Shown here one piece after another: positions 35,932-44,917 of a stretch of 64,000 bases of DNA (its first letter is position 1; each line of letters starts with the position of its first letter). Source of the stretch: Saprospiraceae bacterium (GTDB lineage: Bacteria > Bacteroidota > Bacteroidia > Chitinophagales > Saprospiraceae); the NCBI GenBank assembly GCA_027488855.1, contig JAIYAV010000021.1, forward strand, positions 17,755-81,754. Reading direction: 5' to 3'. The notes beneath the pieces were generated by a model. The model was given only the letters and a program-made list of their open reading frames with translations, made no database searches and had not been told where the DNA came from. The translations under genes were made by a program, and so were the position numbers.

Positions 35932-37401
35932 TTATTTCTCGCTCAAACTCATCCGAATCTTCTTCTCCAGATCACTCACCGTCTCCTTGAAAAACGGATC
36001 CGTTTCCATCAAATCCTGCACGGTACGGCAAGAATAAATCACTGTACTGTGATCCCGACCTCCAAACACTTCACCCAGCGCTTTCAACGAGCGGTCGGTC
36101 ATGTTTTTGGCCAGGTACATGCTCAATTGGCGGGCAATCACGATGGAGCGTTTGCGGGTTTTGCCATTGAGGGTTTCTACGGGTACCTTGAAATATTCCG
36201 CAACGAGCTTTTGGATGAACTCGACGGTGATTTCTTTATTGATTTCGGTTACAAAATTCCGCACCACTTCTTTCGCCAAATCGATGTCGATTTCGCGGCG
36301 GTTGAGGGAGGATTGCGCGATCAAACTGATCAACACCCCTTCCAGTTCACGGATGTTGTTTTTGATGTTGTAACAGATGAATTCAGTAACATCCTGGGCG
36401 ATTTCAACCCCCTCCATCATCATTTTGTGCTCCAGAATGGCGATGCGGGTTTCAAGATCGGGTGCCTGCAAATCGGCAGAAAGACCCCATTTGAAACGCG
36501 AAATCAAACGCTCCTCCATGTCCTGCAAGTCCTTGGGTGGACGGTCAGAAGTCAGGATGATTTGTTTGCCGTTTTGATGGAGCTGGTTAAAAATGTGGAA
36601 GAAAATATCCTGCGTCTTTTTCTTGCCCTCCAGAAACTGGATGTCATCCACGATCAGCACATCGATGTGTTGGTAAAAAGTGACCACATCATTGATGGCG
36701 TTGTTTTTGATCCCCGCGATGATTTGATTGGTGAATTTTTCGGATGAAACGTAGAGTACCGTTTTTTTTTTTTTTTTTTCCAAAATCTCATTGCCGATCG
36801 CTTGAGCCAGGTGCGTTTTACCCAAACCCACATTGCCAAAAATGACCAGCGGGTTAAAGGATGTTTGTCCGGGTTTGCGCGAAATGGCATACCCTGCCGA
36901 ACGAGCCAGGCGGTTGCAATCTCCCTCGATGTAATTGTCGAAGCGATAGTTGGGGTTCAATTGTGGGTCAACCTTCATCTTTTTAATCCCTGGAATCACA
37001 AAAGGATTTTTGATGGAGTCGGTATCCACATTATTGTAGTAGGGCAATTGGTCAGAAAGAGACACATTGCCGTGGTGGCTGGAACTCGGTTTTTCAAAAC
37101 CATTCCCATTTCCAGCGTAATGTTTACGTTTTTCTTCTTCGCGGGGGTCGTTTACCAAAATTTGGTATTCCAGGCGTGCTTTGTCGCCTAACTGACTACG
37201 GATGCTTGTTTTGAGCAGCGAAACATAATGTTCCTCTAACCATTCATAGAAGTACTTATTGGGTACCTGAATGGTTAGTGCGTTTCCATCGAGCCGTACA
37301 GGCTTGATAGGCTCGAACCAAGTTCTGAATGCCTGCATGTTAACATTGTTGCGAATGTTTTGCAGACAGCTCTCCCACACTGTAGCATGATCTTTAACCA
37401 T
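35932..37401 (-). CDS. dnaA: chromosomal replication initiator DnaA
   Basis: A 489-residue DnaA when started at the ATG at 37401 (MVKDHATVWESCLQ); the 33 upstream codons do not match the family. Domain I (1-90), linker (to about 125), AAA+ domain with Walker A GNVGLGKTH (about 189-197), Walker B LIVDDIQFLEGK, and domain IV with the DnaA-box signature GGRDHSTVIYSC. The loop between Walker A and the next strand is a lysine run encoded by A18 (T18 on the plus strand, 36762-36779). No cluster of DnaA boxes is seen nearby, so oriC is not obviously here. Confidence 0.95.
   Translation of the reverse strand: MVKDHATVWESCLQNIRNNVNMQAFRTWFEPIKPVRLDGNALTIQVPNKYFYEWLEEHYVSLLKTSIRSQLGDKARLEYQILVNDPREEEKRKHYAGNGNGFEKPSSSHHGNVSLSDQLPYYNNVDTDSIKNPFVIPGIKKMKVDPQLNPNYRFDNYIEGDCNRLARSAGYAISRKPGQTSFNPLVIFGNVGLGKTHLAQAIGNEILEKKKKKTVLYVSSEKFTNQIIAGIKNNAINDVVTFYQHIDVLIVDDIQFLEGKKKTQDIFFHIFNQLHQNGKQIILTSDRPPKDLQDMEERLISRFKWGLSADLQAPDLETRIAILEHKMMMEGVEIAQDVTEFICYNIKNNIRELEGVLISLIAQSSLNRREIDIDLAKEVVRNFVTEINKEITVEFIQKLVAEYFKVPVETLNGKTRKRSIVIARQLSMYLAKNMTDRSLKALGEVFGGRDHSTVIYSCRTVQDLMETDPFFKETVSDLEKKIRMSLSEK
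36762..36779. repeat. T18 homopolymer inside dnaA
   Basis: Eighteen consecutive T on the plus strand (A18 in the coding strand), encoding the lysines after NEILE in DnaA. In-frame only at this length or in steps of three. Confidence 0.9.
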
Positions 37402-37760
37402 TCTCCAGAATCTTTCGCCAAAGGGCGTTGTGCAATAAATAGTCTCAATTTGTAAAAGAGAGCGTATCAGTAAGTTAGTAACAAAGATGAGTTTGTTCAA
37501 GCGCTTTAGTCTCGCAATTTGTACAAACCGTTCCTTCCATCAGAGGGATACAAAGATGAAAAAAAGAATCCGTTTTGGGAAATCCGTTCGTCGACTTTTT
37601 TCTAATCAGATGATCAAAAAAACTGGAACTGCCTGTAAACCCATGGAGTCTGGCCGAAATATTTTTTTTGGTTTTATATCCTGTCTTGTAATTTCAACAC
37701 GCTGAATAATTGTTCTAAATTTTTTGTTGGCTACACTAGGTTTTCATGCAATTTCTTGCA
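37402..37760. other. gene-free gap upstream of dnaA
   Basis: 359 bases between the dnaA start and the LacI-type gene's stop. AT-rich. It presumably holds the dnaA promoter, but I find no convincing TAnnTTTG on the minus strand, no DnaA boxes and no recognisable gene. A 50-codon lysine/arginine-rich frame from 37555 is not supported. Confidence 0.5.
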
Positions 37761-38831
37761 TTAATTTCCTTGCTCCCGCTGTACATAATATGCAGCATTT
37801 TCAGCCACGACGATGTCCAAAGGGAGATGTTGTACCCTGGGCATTTGTTTTTTAAAAATAAAATAATCTGTCAGGTTTTTGATGGCCAAGTACCCCTGGT
37901 AACTGGCATTCTGGTTGATTAAAAAATCGATTTTTCCCATTTGTAAAAAGTGCAGGTTGTTGGGTAAAAGATCGAAGCCCAGAATAGGCAAATGAGCTTG
38001 AGAAAGACCCTGAATCGCTTCTACCAGTTTATAAGCCCGAGAGTTGGTGACAAACACTGTTTGTATGTCAACGTATTGTTGAAGCAATGATTTCAGTAAG
38101 CTGTCCAAACGTTCTGGGTTGTCAAAATCTTCTACGTCCTGTCGCAGTACAGTGAAGGAATTTTCGTCTTTTTGCGCCAAAAAATGCCGCAAACCATGCT
38201 CTTTGTCCATGAGGTGTTTGGCATTCGTGGTTTCCTTATCGAGGTTGAGCAATAAAACCTTACCCGCTCCATTCATGGCCATACTGAGCAATTTGCCAGC
38301 CAGCACTCCACTCTGATACGAATCTTGTCCAATGTAAGACATCACCTGAGGGTGTTCAACGTCGGTGTTGACCAAAATGGTAGGAACTTCTACTTCAGCA
38401 CAATGATCCAGAAGCTCCAGCGACTCCTTGAGAAAAATGGGCGGAAAAACCAGTGCATCCGGTTTTTGATCAATCAATGCGCGGGCACTTCTTTTAAAAT
38501 CTTGTGGGCTAAACAAATCAAACATCTGCTCCACCAAGCCTACACCATAATGTCTAACGGATTGCTGAGCGCGTCGCATCCCCAATAAGGGCAAATCCCA
38601 GTACGGATCGCTGTGTAGCTGGGGCATTAACACGCCAATTTGGATGGCCCGATTGAATGCCAAAGTACTGGCAATCAGATTAGGTTCAAAATCCAACGCC
38701 TGCATCACCTGTAGGACTTTTTCTTTTACTTCTGCCGATACCCTACCGCGCTCATGAATCACCCGATCCACCGTTCCTACCGAAACGCCTGCTTGCTGCG
38801 CAATGTCTTTGATGGTGACTCTTTTATTCAT
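37761..38831 (-). CDS. LacI-family transcriptional regulator
   Basis: A 356-residue regulator: N-terminal helix-turn-helix VTIKDIAQQAGVSVGTVDRVIH with the hinge helix around NLIASTLAF, followed by a periplasmic-binding-protein-like effector domain (about 63-350). It is divergent from the ROK kinase gene with a 159-bp shared control region that contains three palindromes. By position it most likely regulates the ROK-nagB-GH20 genes in response to an amino sugar or its phosphate; this is inferred. Confidence 0.9.
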   Translation of the reverse strand: MNKRVTIKDIAQQAGVSVGTVDRVIHERGRVSAEVKEKVLQVMQALDFEPNLIASTLAFNRAIQIGVLMPQLHSDPYWDLPLLGMRRAQQSVRHYGVGLVEQMFDLFSPQDFKRSARALIDQKPDALVFPPIFLKESLELLDHCAEVEVPTILVNTDVEHPQVMSYIGQDSYQSGVLAGKLLSMAMNGAGKVLLLNLDKETTNAKHLMDKEHGLRHFLAQKDENSFTVLRQDVEDFDNPERLDSLLKSLLQQYVDIQTVFVTNSRAYKLVEAIQGLSQAHLPILGFDLLPNNLHFLQMGKIDFLINQNASYQGYLAIKNLTDYFIFKKQMPRVQHLPLDIVVAENAAYYVQREQGN

Positions 38832-38870
38832 TGTAAAGATGAAAAATTAAATACAGAATAAAATTTTAGG

Positions 38871-38948
38871 GTGTACGCACACGCAAAGGTAGAAATAAAG
38901 TATGTGTGCACAAATGCTAAATTTTTTCTTGTGTGTGCGCACACACAA
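38871..38948. promoter_or_regulatory. three-palindrome operator region between LacI and ROK genes
   Basis: Three GTGTGC-GCACAC-type dyads: GTGTACGCACAC at 38871-38882, TGTGCACA at 38905-38912, and a perfect 20-mer TTGTGTGTGCGCACACACAA at 38929-38948. Their centres are 32 and 30 bp apart, close to three helical turns. The first lies beside the minus-strand -7 box (38884-38891) and the third just upstream of the plus-strand -7 box, positions suited to repression of both promoters, possibly with looping. Confidence 0.75.
38884..38891 (-). promoter_or_regulatory. -7 box (TACCTTTG) of LacI-type gene
   Basis: TACCTTTG on the minus strand, about 53 nt from the regulator's ATG at 38831. Mirrors the plus-strand box at 38963-38970. 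Confidence 0.55.
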
Positions 38949-38962
38949 TTTAAAAAAATATC

Positions 38963-38970
38963 TACCTTTG
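38963..38970 (+). promoter_or_regulatory. -7 box (TACCTTTG) of ROK kinase gene
   Basis: An exact TAnnTTTG match, 20 nt before the ATG at 38991 and 14 nt after the 20-bp palindrome. It rules out the upstream in-frame ATG at 38871. Confidence 0.6.
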
Positions 38971-38990
38971 CCACAAGTGAGGTAAATAGG

Positions 38991-40034
38991 ATGAAAGCGC
39001 TTATTTTCGCTGCGCGTGTTGCATCAAAGTTTGGTCACACGTTGAAGAAACTTCATCAAATAAGCTATCGTCAAGTGAAAAATAAGGCAGTCATTGGAAT
39101 TGACATCGGTGGAACGGGCACCAAACTGGCCATCATCGATGAAAGTGGACAAATCCTGGAACGCAGCAGTTATGATACCCAATCACGAAAAGGTGCAGCA
39201 CCTTTTATAGCAGGATTGACCGAGGCGGTGAATGAACTGCGCAATCGGGTTGCTGCTTCAAATGAAATCATTGGGATTGGAATTGGGACTCCTGCGTGTA
39301 ATGAAATGGAAGGAACCATTACCGGAGCAGCCAATATGCCATTTCCTGATACCGAAACGGTTCCGGTACGCCAATTGGTGGCAGAACGCTGTGGATTGCC
39401 TACCCGCTTGGCCAACGATGCCAACGTGGCCGCCTTGGGTGAAGGGCAGTTTGGAGGTGCCCGGGAAATGAAAAACTATATCCTGATTACTTTGGGTACA
39501 GGTGTAGGCTCAGGGGTGATTGTGGATGGGAAAATCGTCATTGGGCAACATGGACTGGCCAGTGAGTTTGGACATACCTTTGTGGTACGCGATGGGCGCA
39601 GTTGTGGCTGTGGCCAAAAAGGGTGCATTGAAACTTATGCATCCGCCACGGGCATTAAGCGAACTGTTTTTGAGTTGATGAGCACCTATACCCAGGACAG
39701 TCCGTTGCGGAATTTCAGCTTTCATCAACTGAGTGCTCGGGACATTACCCAGGCTGCCAAGGCTGGAGACTTTTTGGCTCAAGAAGCTTTTCGTTTAACT
39801 GGAGAAATCCTGGGCTATAAAATTGCCGACCTGATGGTTTTATTTGACCCTAAGGCCGTTTTTTTAGCGGGTGGTTTGGCCCTGGCGGGGTCTCTGATTT
39901 TGGATCCTGCGCGTGAAAGTTTGGAAAAGCATACGATGCCCATGTTCAAAGGCAAATGTGAAATAAGATTGTCTCAACTGGGAAGTGAAGACGCCGCGCT
40001 ATTGGGGGCTGCTTCCCTGATTTATCGTTCCTAG
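38991..40034 (+). CDS. ROK-family sugar kinase (glucokinase/GlcNAc kinase-like)
   Basis: A 347-residue ROK kinase. ATP-binding phosphate loop GIDIGGTGTKLA, catalytic Asp in LANDANVAALGE, ROK signature and zinc site HGLASEFGHTFV...CGCGQKGCIETYAS (three Cys and one His). Two starts are possible: ATG 38991, after the promoter box, which adds 28 unusual residues, or GTG 39075 immediately before NKAVIGIDIGG; the latter fits family length better. Context (divergent LacI regulator, NagB, GH20) suggests N-acetylglucosamine as substrate. Confidence 0.88.
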   Translation: MKALIFAARVASKFGHTLKKLHQISYRQVKNKAVIGIDIGGTGTKLAIIDESGQILERSSYDTQSRKGAAPFIAGLTEAVNELRNRVAASNEIIGIGIGTPACNEMEGTITGAANMPFPDTETVPVRQLVAERCGLPTRLANDANVAALGEGQFGGAREMKNYILITLGTGVGSGVIVDGKIVIGQHGLASEFGHTFVVRDGRSCGCGQKGCIETYASATGIKRTVFELMSTYTQDSPLRNFSFHQLSARDITQAAKAGDFLAQEAFRLTGEILGYKIADLMVLFDPKAVFLAGGLALAGSLILDPARESLEKHTMPMFKGKCEIRLSQLGSEDAALLGAASLIYRS

Positions 40035-40099
40035 GTTCCAGTATTCCAAAGTTCTCCAAGGTTCAGCAATCCTTGGAACTTTGAAACACTAGAACCCAG
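40031..40099. terminator. imperfect ~30-bp inverted repeat after ROK gene
   Basis: Arms 40031-40061 and 40071-40099 pair with a 2-nt bulge and a few transitions (GGTTCCAG..TTCCAAAGTT against AACTTTGAA..CTAGAACC). It overlaps the ROK stop codon. The TTCCAAAGTTC words recall the hairpin at 17019-17060. Confidence 0.55.
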
Positions 40100-40127
40100 G
40101 AACCCTTGAATACTAAAAACGTTCCAC

Positions 40128-42047
40128 ATGGACTTTCTAAAATACCAACTCAAGTCGGTAGAAAAAATTCCGACCAAAGTTTGGGCAGATGCCCGCGAAG
40201 GCTCAAAGCACGTAGCCCAAACCATCGCTTTAGCCATTCGTCAACGGCAACAAGAAGGCGAACACATCGTATTGGGCCTGGCCACCGGTTCCTCTCCGAT
40301 CCAGGTGTACCAGGAATTGGTGCGCATGCACAAAGAAGAAGGTCTGAGTTTCAAAAACGTGATCACCTTCAACCTGGATGAGTACTTTCCCATGAAACCC
40401 GACGCACAACAAAGTTATGTGCGTTTCATGCGGGAATACCTCTTCGACCATGTGGACATCAAGAAGGAAAACATCAACATTCCCGATGGCACCATCCCCA
40501 TGGAACAAGCCGACGAATACTGCCGCCAGTACGATAAAAAAATTGAACTCCTGGGAGGGATTGACATTCAGCTGTTGGGCATTGGCCGCACCGGGCACAT
40601 TGGTTTTAATGAACCAGGTTCCTGGGACACCTCCGATACCCGCCTCGTACGTCTGGATGCTCTCACCCGCAGAGACGCGCTTAAAGATTTCCCCAGTGAA
40701 GAGGATGTGCCCTATCGCGCACTGACCATGGGGATTCGCTCCATCATGAAGGCGAAAGCGATCCACCTGCTGGCTTGGGGCCAACACAAGGCTGATGTGC
40801 TCAAAAGAGCCGTAGAAGAGGAAATTACCCCCTCCATTCCTGCTTCCTTTTTGCAAAAACACCCCGGCACTCGGTTCCATTTGGACACTGGCGCGGCCGA
40901 GGCCCTGACCAAATATGAATCTCCCTGGTTGGTAGGCATGTGCAACTGGGATGACGATTTGATCTGTAAAGCAGTCGTTTGGCTCTCTCAGAAGGTAGGT
41001 AAACCCATCCTCAAACTCACCAGCGAAGATTACAACGAGCACGGGTTGAGTGACCTGACCCTAGAATACGCAGCAGCCTACGAAATCAACATCAAAATAT
41101 TCAACCGCCTGCAACACACCATTACAGGCTGGCCCGGCGGTAAACCCAATGCAGACGATTCAACCCGTCCTGAGCGGGCCAAACCTGCCAAAAAACGGGT
41201 TATCATCTTCAGCCCTCACCCGGATGACGACGTGATTTCGATGGGTGGAACTTTCCTGCGTTTGGTGGAGCAAGGACACGAGGTGCATGTCGCTTACCAA
41301 ACTTCGGGTAACATTGCCGTACACGACTACGATGCCCTGCGCTTTGTAGAATTCCTGCAAGAATACAATGAGTCTGGGGCCAACAATGGGGCGCAAGAAG
41401 AACTGAGCAAAAAGTACAAAAAAGTCCTCAAGTTTTTGCACGATAAGAAGTCCGACGAAGTGGACATTGCCGAGGTGCGCAGTGTGAAAGGTTTGATCCG
41501 TCGGGGTGAAGCCCGCGCGGGAGCCCGTTTTTGCGGACTGGACGAAAAGCACATCCATTTCCTGGATATGCCTTTTTATGAAACTGGGCGTACCCGTAAA
41601 AACCCAGTGGGTGAAGAAGATGTCAAAATCATTGCTGATTTGATCGAAAAAATAAAGCCGCATCAGGTTTACGCTGCGGGTGATTTGGCTGATCCACATG
41701 GCACGCACCGCGTTTGTCTGGACGCCATCTTTATGGCTTTTGAAAAATTGAAGGAAGAATCCTGGATGAAGGATTGCTGGTTGTGGCTCTACCGGGGTGC
41801 CTGGCACGAGTGGTCAACGCACGAGATTGAAATGGCGGTGCCGATTAGTCCTGAGCAATTGTTGAAAAAACGGCGGGCCATCTTTATGCACCAGTCGCAA
41901 AAAGACCGGCCACCGTTCCCTGGCAACGACGAACGGGAATTCTGGCAACGCGCCGAAGACCGCAACCGCGATACCGCACACATTTACCGTCAACTAGGTT
42001 TGGCGGAATATGAAGCGATTGAGGCTTTCCGGCGCTGGAAGTTTTAA
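40128..42047 (+). CDS. nagB: glucosamine-6-phosphate deaminase fused to PIG-L/LmbE-type deacetylase domain
   Basis: A 639-residue protein. Residues ~1-300 are NagB: LATGSSP phosphate loop, catalytic Asp84-Glu85 in FNLDEYF and His157 in GIGRTGHIGFNEPGS. Residues ~355-620 are a PIG-L/LmbE domain with the zinc motif SPHPDDDVISMGG (near 363) and a second His cluster DPHGTHRVCLD. NagB turns GlcN-6-P into fructose-6-P; PIG-L enzymes remove N-acetyl groups from GlcNAc compounds. This two-domain form is typical of Bacteroidota. No nagA is present in the window, so the C-terminal half could supply deacetylation; unproven. Confidence 0.92.
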   Translation: MDFLKYQLKSVEKIPTKVWADAREGSKHVAQTIALAIRQRQQEGEHIVLGLATGSSPIQVYQELVRMHKEEGLSFKNVITFNLDEYFPMKPDAQQSYVRFMREYLFDHVDIKKENINIPDGTIPMEQADEYCRQYDKKIELLGGIDIQLLGIGRTGHIGFNEPGSWDTSDTRLVRLDALTRRDALKDFPSEEDVPYRALTMGIRSIMKAKAIHLLAWGQHKADVLKRAVEEEITPSIPASFLQKHPGTRFHLDTGAAEALTKYESPWLVGMCNWDDDLICKAVVWLSQKVGKPILKLTSEDYNEHGLSDLTLEYAAAYEINIKIFNRLQHTITGWPGGKPNADDSTRPERAKPAKKRVIIFSPHPDDDVISMGGTFLRLVEQGHEVHVAYQTSGNIAVHDYDALRFVEFLQEYNESGANNGAQEELSKKYKKVLKFLHDKKSDEVDIAEVRSVKGLIRRGEARAGARFCGLDEKHIHFLDMPFYETGRTRKNPVGEEDVKIIADLIEKIKPHQVYAAGDLADPHGTHRVCLDAIFMAFEKLKEESWMKDCWLWLYRGAWHEWSTHEIEMAVPISPEQLLKKRRAIFMHQSQKDRPPFPGNDEREFWQRAEDRNRDTAHIYRQLGLAEYEAIEAFRRWKF

Positions 42048-42049
42048 TG

Positions 42050-42144
42050 ATTTCGGGTGTGGGATTTCGGATTTCGGCTGGTGTGAGGCCCTAAAATATT
42101 GGAGACCTATCACCAGCCGAAATCCGAAATCCCACATCCGAAAT
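42050..42144. terminator. 34-bp inverted repeat after nagB
   Basis: Arms 42050-42083 and 42111-42144 differ at one G-U-compatible position and repeat the word ATTTCGG. It starts 2 nt after the nagB stop. Its GCCGAAATCCGAAATCCCA arm word recurs at 44547-44565. Confidence 0.7.
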
Positions 42145-42161
42145 AACCAAAATCAGATTGC

Positions 42162-44435
42162 ATGAAACACCTTCTTGTTTACTTATCGTTATTTTTGAGC
42201 GTTATTACCAACGCCCAATCCCCTACCCTTCCCATTATTCCCATCCCACAAAAAATCACCCCCAAGGCTGGCCAATTCGAGTTGAATGCTCAAACGACCC
42301 TACGTTTTGACCTCAACAATGAACAAATTGCCTTAGCCAGCAACTACTTCAATCAATGGTTGAGTAAGTATGCGGGTTATAGCTTGTCAACTGGTAAGCA
42401 GGACAAAAACAACATCGTACTGGAATTGACTCCAGGCGTCAGTCAAGCCGAAGGTTATCGCTTGCAAATCAGTGGCGATCAGATCAAAATTCAAGCCTGG
42501 CAACCCGCCGGATTGTTTTATGGCATCCAAACCCTGATCCAGCTTTTCCCGATCCAAGCCGCCGCAAGTACCAAACTCGCCGCTGTCGACATCGAAGACC
42601 ACCCAGCTTTTGCTTATCGGGGGGCCATGTTGGACGTTGGGCGTTATTTTTTCCCGGTTGAACAAGTCAAGGCGTTCATCGATATGTTGGCCCGATACAA
42701 AATCAACCGCTTTCACTGGCACCTGACCGAAGACCAGGGCTGGCGCATTGAAATCAAAAAATACCCCAAACTGCAGGAAGTAGCCGCCTGGCGTAAGGAG
42801 ACTGTCGCTGGACACCTCAGCAGTGCCAGCCGCAAATTTGATGGCCAAAAACACGGCGGCTATTACACCCAAGAGGAAGTCAAAGACATTGTGGAGTACG
42901 CCCGCAAACGTTTCATTACGGTCATTCCCGAAATTGAAATGCCAGGGCATGCTCAGGCGGCCATTGCAGCTTATCCTGAATTGGGTTGCCTCGATACAAA
43001 GCTGGAAGTGGGCACGCTATGGGGCGTATCCAAAAATGTGTTTTGCCCCAACGAAGCCACCTTTACCTTTCTGGAAAATGTACTCAGCGAGGTGATGGCC
43101 CTTTTCCCCAGCCCCTACATCCACATTGGCGGTGATGAATGCCCCAAAGACCAGTGGAAAACCAATGCCACGGCACAGGCCATCATCAAACGCGAAAAGC
43201 TGAAGGATGAACACGAGTTGCAAAGCTACTTCATCCGGCGCATGGAAAAATTTGTGAACCAACATGGCCGACAAATCATCGGCTGGGATGAAATATTGGA
43301 GGGAGGCCTGGCACCCAACGCCACGGTGATGTCTTGGCGCGGTACCGAAGGCGGCATTGAAGCAGCCAAACAAGGGCACGATGTCATCATGACGCCCACC
43401 TCCTACTGTTATCTCGACTACTACCAATCTTTACACGCCGATGAACCACTGGCCATCGGCGGCTTTTTGCCCCTGGAAAAAGTATACAGCTACAATCCCA
43501 TTCCTGCTGAGTTGAATGCAGAGCAAGCGAAATACATCCTGGGCGCACAAGCCAACCTTTGGACCGAATACATCAGCACTGAATCCAAATTGCAGTACAT
43601 GTTTTCGCCCCGCGCCCAAGCCCTAGCCGAAACGACCTGGTCGGGTGAAAGCCGCAAGAACTTCCCCGATTTTGTGCAACGCCTGGCAGTACACATGCAG
43701 CGTTGGAAAAAAGAGGGCTACAATTTTGGCAATCACTTGTACGATGTAAAGGCTATGGCGAAAGTGGAAGGTAATGGCGTCAAATTTGATGCCTCCAATC
43801 CAGCCAAGCAAGGCAGTATTCGCTACAGCAACAATGGCAGCAACCCTACGGCAAGTAGCCCAGTAGTGGATGCCAATCAGGCCATTGCTCAAAGCGGAAA
43901 ATACCTGTTCCAAACCTTTCAAGATGGACAAGCGGTGGGTCGTTCAGCCAACCTGGAATTGAGTTTCCACAAGGCTGCGGGCAAAAAAATCACTTTGAAC
44001 TCAGAACCAGCCAAACAATACAGCGCGGGTGGTCCGGGCGCCATCATCAATGGGGTGATCGGCAGTGACCAGCGTTTCAACGACTCAGAATGGTTGGGTT
44101 TTTCCGGTAAAGACTTCAGTGCGGTAATCGACCTGGGGAAAGCCAACAGCCTCAAACAACTCAAGCTTCGTTTTTTCAACAATCCAGGCCAATGGGTCTA
44201 CGCGCCCAAGGACGTAAAGGTCAGCTGGAGCAACGACGGCGCCAATTTCGGCAAAAGCCAAAGCAGTGTGGTCAATGCAGGCAAGGACAACGTTGTTCCG
44301 CTCAATTTGGCGCTGAAAAATGCGAAGGGGCGTTACCTGAAGTTGGAGGTCAGTAACTACGGGGTGATTCCGGCGGGAGCGCCCGGAGCGGGCAGCAAAG
44401 CCTGGTTGTTTGTGGATGAAATTGTCATAGAATAA
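42162..44435 (+). CDS. secreted GH20 beta-N-acetylhexosaminidase
   Basis: A 757-residue protein with signal peptide (to about residue 19). GH20b-like N-terminal domain (20-145), GH20 barrel from GAMLDVGRYFFP (about 154) with catalytic Asp325-Glu326 in HIGGDECP, and FHWHLTEDQGWR. These are followed by a chitobiase-type C-terminal domain (about 590-650) and an F5/8-type-C-like carbohydrate-binding module (about 640-757). It cleaves terminal GlcNAc/GalNAc outside the cytoplasm, providing substrate for the ROK/NagB steps upstream. No T9SS domain. Confidence 0.92.
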   Translation: MKHLLVYLSLFLSVITNAQSPTLPIIPIPQKITPKAGQFELNAQTTLRFDLNNEQIALASNYFNQWLSKYAGYSLSTGKQDKNNIVLELTPGVSQAEGYRLQISGDQIKIQAWQPAGLFYGIQTLIQLFPIQAAASTKLAAVDIEDHPAFAYRGAMLDVGRYFFPVEQVKAFIDMLARYKINRFHWHLTEDQGWRIEIKKYPKLQEVAAWRKETVAGHLSSASRKFDGQKHGGYYTQEEVKDIVEYARKRFITVIPEIEMPGHAQAAIAAYPELGCLDTKLEVGTLWGVSKNVFCPNEATFTFLENVLSEVMALFPSPYIHIGGDECPKDQWKTNATAQAIIKREKLKDEHELQSYFIRRMEKFVNQHGRQIIGWDEILEGGLAPNATVMSWRGTEGGIEAAKQGHDVIMTPTSYCYLDYYQSLHADEPLAIGGFLPLEKVYSYNPIPAELNAEQAKYILGAQANLWTEYISTESKLQYMFSPRAQALAETTWSGESRKNFPDFVQRLAVHMQRWKKEGYNFGNHLYDVKAMAKVEGNGVKFDASNPAKQGSIRYSNNGSNPTASSPVVDANQAIAQSGKYLFQTFQDGQAVGRSANLELSFHKAAGKKITLNSEPAKQYSAGGPGAIINGVIGSDQRFNDSEWLGFSGKDFSAVIDLGKANSLKQLKLRFFNNPGQWVYAPKDVKVSWSNDGANFGKSQSSVVNAGKDNVVPLNLALKNAKGRYLKLEVSNYGVIPAGAPGAGSKAWLFVDEIVIE

Positions 44436-44441
44436 TTGCAG

Positions 44442-44567
44442 ATTGGGGATTTCAGATTTCGGCGGGTAGCTTGCTTCTGATCTATTGGTTTTCCAGGCAT
44501 GAAAAACAGCCCTGACATAACCGAAACTACCGAAGGCAGCGCTCCAGCCGAAATCCGAAATCCCAAT
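44442..44567. repeat. inverted repeat after GH20 gene
   Basis: Arms 44442-44463 and 44547-44567 pair with one bulge and one transition; the loop is ~83 nt. The right arm is nearly the same sequence as the arm of the 42050-42144 hairpin, so the two sites bracketing the GH20 gene are related copies. Confidence 0.6.
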
Positions 44568-44584
44568 TCCGAAATGATACATCA

Positions 44585-44881
44585 ATGTACGGCATAACCA
44601 AAAAAACCTTAACCGACGTTTACCAGGAACTGGAAAACATCGAAGTCAACGACAACGCTTTTGAACCCGTTGCGCAATTGCTGGACGAGGCCATTGAGCT
44701 GAGTAGCAAAATCTGCACCCGCAATAGTTACACCTTGACTGCTCTGGAAAAAACCTGGAAGCAAAAGTTGCAAGCTGCGGGTGCTATCGAAAAACACTTG
44801 CCTTCACATCTTACTGAATTGGATGAAGTACGTAAGGGCGTGATGATGGAGGTGTATTCGAATTTGTATTTTGGGATTTAG
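44585..44881 (+). CDS. small hypothetical protein
   Basis: A 98-residue, mostly helical soluble protein without signal peptide or recognised domain. Regular heptad-like leucine/acidic spacing (TDVYQELENIEVND ... QLLDEAIELSS) suggests helical bundles. Codon use looks like that of neighbouring genes and there is no competing longer frame, so it is probably real. It might be co-transcribed with the GH20 gene, but a hairpin lies between them. Function unknown. Confidence 0.5.
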   Translation: MYGITKKTLTDVYQELENIEVNDNAFEPVAQLLDEAIELSSKICTRNSYTLTALEKTWKQKLQAAGAIEKHLPSHLTELDEVRKGVMMEVYSNLYFGI

Positions 44882-44917
44882 GCGAAAATACGCCGCAATT
44901 CCAGCCGGCTTCTACCG

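Noticed and set aside
37487..37705. 72-codon frame upstream of dnaA
   Set aside because: Very basic, no start context, no recognisable domain, and it lies in the presumed dnaA leader.
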